Shown: positions 60,265-64,000 of the stretch, piece after piece
Numbering within the stretch: position 1 is the stretch's first letter
Layout of the letters: each line of letters starts with the position of its first letter
Source: G965267605 sp965267605
GTDB lineage: Bacteria > Bacteroidota > Bacteroidia > Flavobacteriales_E > Vicingaceae
DNA length: 64,000 nucleotides
NCBI GenBank assembly: GCA_965267605.1
Contig: OZ254088.1
Coordinates: forward strand, 1,488,001 to 1,552,000
Reading direction: 5' to 3'
Position numbers and translations under genes: made by a program
The notes under the pieces: generated by a model
Told to the model about the DNA's origin: nothing
The model's input: only the letters and a program-made list of their open reading frames with translations
Databases searched by the model: none

Positions 60265-62487
60265 CTAAACTCTCACACCTATTACACATACATCATCGAT
60301 CTGTTCCAGGTCTCCCCGCCAGGTTTCGAACTCAGTATCGATAATGTTACGCTGCTCCATCAGTGGTTTCTGGTGATTGTTGAGCAATAGCTTCTTGAAT
60401 GGTTTGTACTTGAACTTCTTGCCTTTTGCACCACCAAATTGGTCTGCAAAACCATCAGAGAAAATGTATAAGCAATCACCTTGTACCAGCTGAATACTAT
60501 GTGTTCCAAACTTCCCGGGATTGTCGGTTTTCCCAATAGGTTCCTTCGTAGCCTTCAACTCAAATAACAGCGTCTCACTCCTCTCTTCCAATTCATACAT
60601 CTCCCTTGGTCCAAGCGAATCAATCGTTTCACTGTGATGTACTCTATTCGAGGTAATGATCCACAGGGGATTATTGGCGCCCGCATATTGGAGCTCACCT
60701 GTTTTGTTGTTCAACGCACAGAGCGCCACATCCATCCCATCTTTCACATCCTTGTCGCTCTTACTGAATTGCTCTACCACGATCTCTCGGGTCTTATCTA
60801 ATATCTCTCCGGGTGCGGTAAGTCCAAATTCTCTCACAGCCCTGTTCAAAGCATTGTGACACACTACAGACACCATGGCTCCCGGAACACCATGACCGGT
60901 ACAATCGGCTACGGAGAAGATGATCAGGTCGCCTACGACCTCCATCCAATAGAAATCTCCCGCCACAATATCCTTCGGTTTGTACAACACGAATGAATTT
61001 GAAAGCCATTGTTGCACCAGTCTATCCGGAGGCAGAATGGCTTCCTGGATTCTCTGCGCGTAGGTGATAGAATCCATGATCTCCTGGTTCTTCTCTTCCA
61101 CCAACTCCTTCTGATGTTCCACCTCCTGCTTTTGCTCAACGATCAGTTTATTATCCTTCTTCTTTCGTTGATACCCCCTAAACGCAACTCCTCCGAGCAA
61201 CAGAAGAAAACCCAAACCGCCATACAAAGCATATCGCTGATTCGCTTCCTGTTGGAGTTCATTTGCATGATTGATCTTAGCGATCTCTTCCTTTTTTGCA
61301 AAGTCCACACTATCGGCAAGGTGCTGCTTCTCAAAGTCGTACTTAAACCCAGACTGAAGTATTGCCCGCTGGTTCTCCTGATTGAAGAGCGTGTCTTTCA
61401 AGGTCACGTAAGTATCGTACATTTCTACCGCTTCCTTGTAATCACCGGAGGCGCGGTAGACTTTGGCCATTGTGTAGGCCATGTCCCTTAACGCTCGCGC
61501 GTGGTTCCTCATTCTTGTCAGCTTCAATCCCTTTTCTCCATACTTCTTGGCACTTCTGACATCCCCCTGCTTCAACTTCAAATCTGCAAGTCGCTTGTAA
61601 ACCCGTGCTGTGGAGGTTACCGCACCAATAGACTCGTTGATACGCAATGCTTCCATGTAATACTTCATGGCTTCCACTGTATCACCTAAATCCTCATAGG
61701 CCCTACCGATGTTGCCCATGGAGCTCGCTACTCCCGCTTCAAATCCGACCTGTTTCCTTAAGGCCAGACTTCGCTTGTGAAATACCAAGGCTTCGTCCCA
61801 ACGGTCAAGACTGCTGTAAGCAACCGCCATGTTATTGTAAACCTTCGAAATGCTAATAGGGTCACCAATTTTCTTTTCCAGATCGACCACCTTGGTTAGC
61901 GTCTTGATCATGGCTTTGTACTCTTTCTGTGAAAACTGTAAGTAGGAAATCGTAGTGTAAAACTTCGACATAGCAGAAGAGTCTTTCCATTGTTCCGCAT
62001 AACCCAAACCCTCATAAGCCACTTCCAACGCCCGCATTATGTCTCCCTGATCTTCATATCCAGAACATATACTGGTCAATGTCCTTAATGCGCGTTCCGT
62101 ACTCCCCTCTGCCTTCCTTATTTCAAAGCCTTTTCTATAGTAAGCCCTTGCAGCTTCGTGATCGTCCTTCAACTGCTTGAGGTATCCAAGGTTGTTGTAT
62201 ATACTAGCCAACGCATCTTTGAACTCATGGACCACTATTTCGGGTAGATCTTTCTTCCTGAGATTCCTAAGGGTAATTTCCTTCGCTTGCTGGGTACAGG
62301 CCAGGGCACTGTCGTAGTCTATGGTGACCATCTCGTTCCCCAGGGATAGCAACGCGTCAACTACCAAAGTGTCATGCTTGCCCTGAATGATAACATTTAC
62401 AAGCGAATCCCGAATATTATCCTGCGCATTGGACGGCATCGATAGGATAATTAGGGTAATTGACAGAAAACAGAATTTCCTCAACAT
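60265..62487 (-). CDS. TPR-domain SpoIIE-type serine phosphatase
   Basis: 740 residues with a signal peptide ending SNAQ and about eight tetratricopeptide repeats (~40-390, for example AVAYSSLDRWDEALVFHKRSLALR). A membrane helix follows (YALYGGLGFLLLLGGVAF), then a coiled coil ending ITYAQRIQEAILPP and a PP2C/SpoIIE domain: KPKDIVAGDFYWMEV, SVADCTGHGVPGAMVSVVCH, VKDGMDVALCALN, IFSDGFADQFGG and the tail EQIDDVCVIGVRV. It is a paralogue of the 54466-56691 protein and its tail is nearly that of the 42156 protein. Ligand and target protein are unknown. Confidence 0.9.
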   Translation of the reverse strand: MLRKFCFLSITLIILSMPSNAQDNIRDSLVNVIIQGKHDTLVVDALLSLGNEMVTIDYDSALACTQQAKEITLRNLRKKDLPEIVVHEFKDALASIYNNLGYLKQLKDDHEAARAYYRKGFEIRKAEGSTERALRTLTSICSGYEDQGDIMRALEVAYEGLGYAEQWKDSSAMSKFYTTISYLQFSQKEYKAMIKTLTKVVDLEKKIGDPISISKVYNNMAVAYSSLDRWDEALVFHKRSLALRKQVGFEAGVASSMGNIGRAYEDLGDTVEAMKYYMEALRINESIGAVTSTARVYKRLADLKLKQGDVRSAKKYGEKGLKLTRMRNHARALRDMAYTMAKVYRASGDYKEAVEMYDTYVTLKDTLFNQENQRAILQSGFKYDFEKQHLADSVDFAKKEEIAKINHANELQQEANQRYALYGGLGFLLLLGGVAFRGYQRKKKDNKLIVEQKQEVEHQKELVEEKNQEIMDSITYAQRIQEAILPPDRLVQQWLSNSFVLYKPKDIVAGDFYWMEVVGDLIIFSVADCTGHGVPGAMVSVVCHNALNRAVREFGLTAPGEILDKTREIVVEQFSKSDKDVKDGMDVALCALNNKTGELQYAGANNPLWIITSNRVHHSETIDSLGPREMYELEERSETLLFELKATKEPIGKTDNPGKFGTHSIQLVQGDCLYIFSDGFADQFGGAKGKKFKYKPFKKLLLNNHQKPLMEQRNIIDTEFETWRGDLEQIDDVCVIGVRV

Positions 62488-62610
62488 AAAGCAGCAGATC
62501 GGTAGCGAAAATAACTATTGAATTGAAACAGCAATCAACATCGTTCACATTTCCTGATTTGTGAAAGATTTCCCAACAGCGACTCGAGTGGATTTATGTA
62601 AATTACTACT

Positions 62611-63264
62611 ATGAATCTGCCCGCAGAAAGACAATTTGGTTGGACCCTAAAGCCTGTTATTACTGGCGGTACACAAATGATCAAACTTGACAATGGACAG
62701 GTGGTGCTCATTATTGAACACGAGGTTATCAAAGGGGTAACCAGGGATATGTTGGTGTGGTGGTTTCAACACTTTACCAGTATTACAGTGCAATTTCAGG
62801 GGAAGAAGTACCCTGCGTATCATCTCTGGCACACTAGAGATCATATCGAAGTATCCTCTACATCGAAAGATGGAATCAACAAAGTTGGAGACACATTGCA
62901 CATTCGAGAGTGTTTTCAGCGCAATCCTGAATACTGCCTAAAAGTAAAGGGCAAGATTTGGTACTTCAAGAAGGATGGGTTCGGATTGAGATCGTACAAG
63001 GGAGGATTAAAGGTTATGGAATTGCTTCACAGATTCACGGATACTCCAGATGGAGTTCAATATGATTCGAAAATGGTCTTCGGTCTTGAGAAAGGTTTAT
63101 TGAGATCACTTGTAAACAATGTTCTGATACCTAAACGTTTTGGCGAAGACAAAATGACTGCCTGGTTTCAGCATAACATAGAAGAAGTGGGGTGTTTCGA
63201 AAATTTCCTTCCTCAGCTTTATGAAAGAAGATCGCAGGGAATGCATATCAACGTTGATGAATGA
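62611..63264 (+). CDS. Putative DAPG-hydrolase (PhlG/Phy)-like protein
   Basis: 217 residues, no signal peptide. TRDMLVWWFQHFTSITVQFQGKKYPAYHLWHTRDHIEV holds a WW motif and the paired Trp-His/Asp-His that resemble the zinc-binding start of the DAPG/phloretin hydrolase family, which cleave carbon-carbon bonds of acylated phenols. A later HNIEEVGCFENFLPQLYE could supply further ligands. The match is by pattern only, so a hydrolase role is tentative; a START-like fold without activity is the alternative. Overlaps the next gene by four bases. Confidence 0.55.
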   Translation: MNLPAERQFGWTLKPVITGGTQMIKLDNGQVVLIIEHEVIKGVTRDMLVWWFQHFTSITVQFQGKKYPAYHLWHTRDHIEVSSTSKDGINKVGDTLHIRECFQRNPEYCLKVKGKIWYFKKDGFGLRSYKGGLKVMELLHRFTDTPDGVQYDSKMVFGLEKGLLRSLVNNVLIPKRFGEDKMTAWFQHNIEEVGCFENFLPQLYERRSQGMHINVDE

Positions 63265-63764
63265 CAACCCGGGTGACCATACACGGCATATTCCGATGCT
63301 CACTGGAACGGGCTTTCAAAACTCCTATGCTATGCGACATCACCAAGGTTCATACCGGGTATGGTCCTATGCCAAGGGTTACGCACACCAGTGATGATGC
63401 GCATTGGGGGAAACCAGGGCACAGCAAGAAGGTTCATGTCTCCAAGACATTCTTTCAGAAGGGAGGTTTCCAGAGTACGGATACCGTAATTGAGCGCATC
63501 GAAAATGAATACTGGAAAATCGAAGTCGGAAACTTCCAATCATGGATGTTTGGTTTCGAGAAGTTCGTTGGTGAATGGAAGACCACCCAACAGCTACCCA
63601 ATGAGATTCTAGTAGAATATACCTACACCATGCATACAGGTCATTGGTTCTTTTACCCGCTCAATTGGCTCATCGCAAAAACAATATGGCCTGTTTATAT
63701 GCGACAGGTACGCGATAACATCAGGCAGATGGCCTATGATAAAGAGCCTTACCTTTTTGATTGA
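63261..63764 (+). CDS. SRPBCC/polyketide-cyclase-like protein
   Basis: 167 residues. TTRVTIHGIFRCSLERAFKTPMLCDITKVHTGYGPMP at the start and FEKFVGEWKTTQQLPNEILVEYTYTMHTGHWFFYPLNWLIAKTIWPVYMRQVRDNIRQM at the end fit the SRPBCC (START/Bet v1-like) ligand-binding fold. It may bind a small hydrophobic molecule. The start overlaps the previous gene in ATGA, so the two proteins are probably made together. Function unknown. Confidence 0.68.
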   Translation: MTTRVTIHGIFRCSLERAFKTPMLCDITKVHTGYGPMPRVTHTSDDAHWGKPGHSKKVHVSKTFFQKGGFQSTDTVIERIENEYWKIEVGNFQSWMFGFEKFVGEWKTTQQLPNEILVEYTYTMHTGHWFFYPLNWLIAKTIWPVYMRQVRDNIRQMAYDKEPYLFD

Positions 63765-63794
63765 CCCGTTTAACCTCTGCAATTCCTAACTTTG
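63761..63794 (+). promoter_or_regulatory. Promoter of the gene at the right edge
   Basis: TAACTTTG (63787-63794) is a perfect -7 box, with TTGAC at 63761-63765. The spacer of 23 bases is slightly long. The start would be near 63801, about 19 bases before ATG 63820. Confidence 0.6.
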
Positions 63795-63819
63795 ATATAC
63801 AACCGCAACCAACAACAGT

Positions 63820-64000
63820 ATGTATCAACGACTGATTCTACTCTCTACACTTGCACTCTCACTGGTAACGGCAGCAACACAAGCACAGCAGACGTTCCTA
63901 CGGGTTTACGGTTCACAGTCTAGCTGGGGACAACGTGCCATTCCAACATTTGACGGTGGTTACATCAGTTGTGGTCAAACATGGTTTGCAACTGCGGGAG
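63820..64000 (+). CDS. 5' part of a secreted protein, probably a propeller/T9SS cargo
   Basis: The first 60 codons run off the right edge. A signal peptide (MYQRLILLSTLALSLVTAATQAQ) is followed by TFLRVYGSQSSWGQRAIPTFDGGYISCGQT. The YG..x..G..DGGYI.CG pattern is common at the start of secreted delta-60/propeller-type Bacteroidota proteins. The sorting tail, if present, lies outside the window. Confidence 0.6.
   Translation, partial: MYQRLILLSTLALSLVTAATQAQQTFLRVYGSQSSWGQRAIPTFDGGYISCGQTWFATAG

Overview
The window looks like chromosomal DNA of a marine-type Bacteroidota bacterium, probably of the order Flavobacteriales. The evidence is a set of proteins with type IX secretion (T9SS) C-terminal sorting tails, a PorP/SprF-like protein and a T9SS plug-domain protein; a complete Na+-translocating NADH:quinone reductase operon; a 287-residue primary sigma factor; promoters with the Bacteroidota -7 box TAnnTTTG; few good Shine-Dalgarno sites; and many lipoprotein signal peptides. 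There is no phage, plasmid, transposase or CRISPR content. The window is gene dense and consists mostly of short operons.

Layout. 1-4.8 kb: end of an unknown gene, an MbnP/MbnH-like lipoprotein pair (copper-site protein plus diheme peroxidase), an Ig-fold protein and a T9SS cargo protein. 5-8.4 kb: a translationally coupled operon of a ribulose-phosphate-epimerase/CBS fusion, a DAHP synthase, an XRE/KdsC-type phosphatase fusion and a nitroreductase. 8.4-17.4 kb: envelope genes (OmpA-like, SPFH, Arg-rich exported protein, PBP4), biotin carboxylase, TonB-C protein, lipoproteins, T9SS cargo and PorP/SprF. 17.5-18 kb: a two-copy repeat and a tRNA-His locus with a duplicated 5' end split by a 20-bp palindrome. 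18-22.2 kb: glycosyltransferase, flippase, T9SS cargo. 22.3-28.9 kb: a propeller histidine kinase and NarL-type regulator, divergent from three unknown exported proteins and separated from them by a possible operator. 28.9-35 kb: nqrABCDEF, preceded by a 33-bp palindrome. 35-40.6 kb: T9SS plug protein, a membrane glycosyltransferase/sulfotransferase/LPG-synthase-TM operon, and apaG. 40.7-49.7 kb: kelch T9SS cargo, a propeller/SpoIIE phosphatase with a paralogue remnant beside it, phosphohexomutase, mltG, a GNAT enzyme, an unknown gene and dapF. 49.8-54.5 kb: HtrA protease, rpoD, a long GAPDH and a YdjM-like protein. 54.5-64 kb: two TPR/SpoIIE phosphatases, a SIMPL protein, a class-V aminotransferase, tRNA-Arg, a monoheme lipoprotein, a DAPG-hydrolase-like/SRPBCC pair and the start of another exported protein.

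How it fits together. Much of the content serves the cell envelope: secretion of T9SS cargo, peptidoglycan synthesis and trimming (dapF, mltG, PBP4), surface glycans, and sodium-based respiration. Regulation is represented by the two-component system and three SpoIIE-type phosphatases with different sensor modules. Most of the window is ordinary housekeeping. The less ordinary parts are the sugar-acid mosaic operon at 5.1-8.3 kb, the rearranged tRNA-His locus, the two palindromic operator candidates near 26.15 and 35.05 kb, and the sulfotransferase operon at 36.5-40.1 kb.
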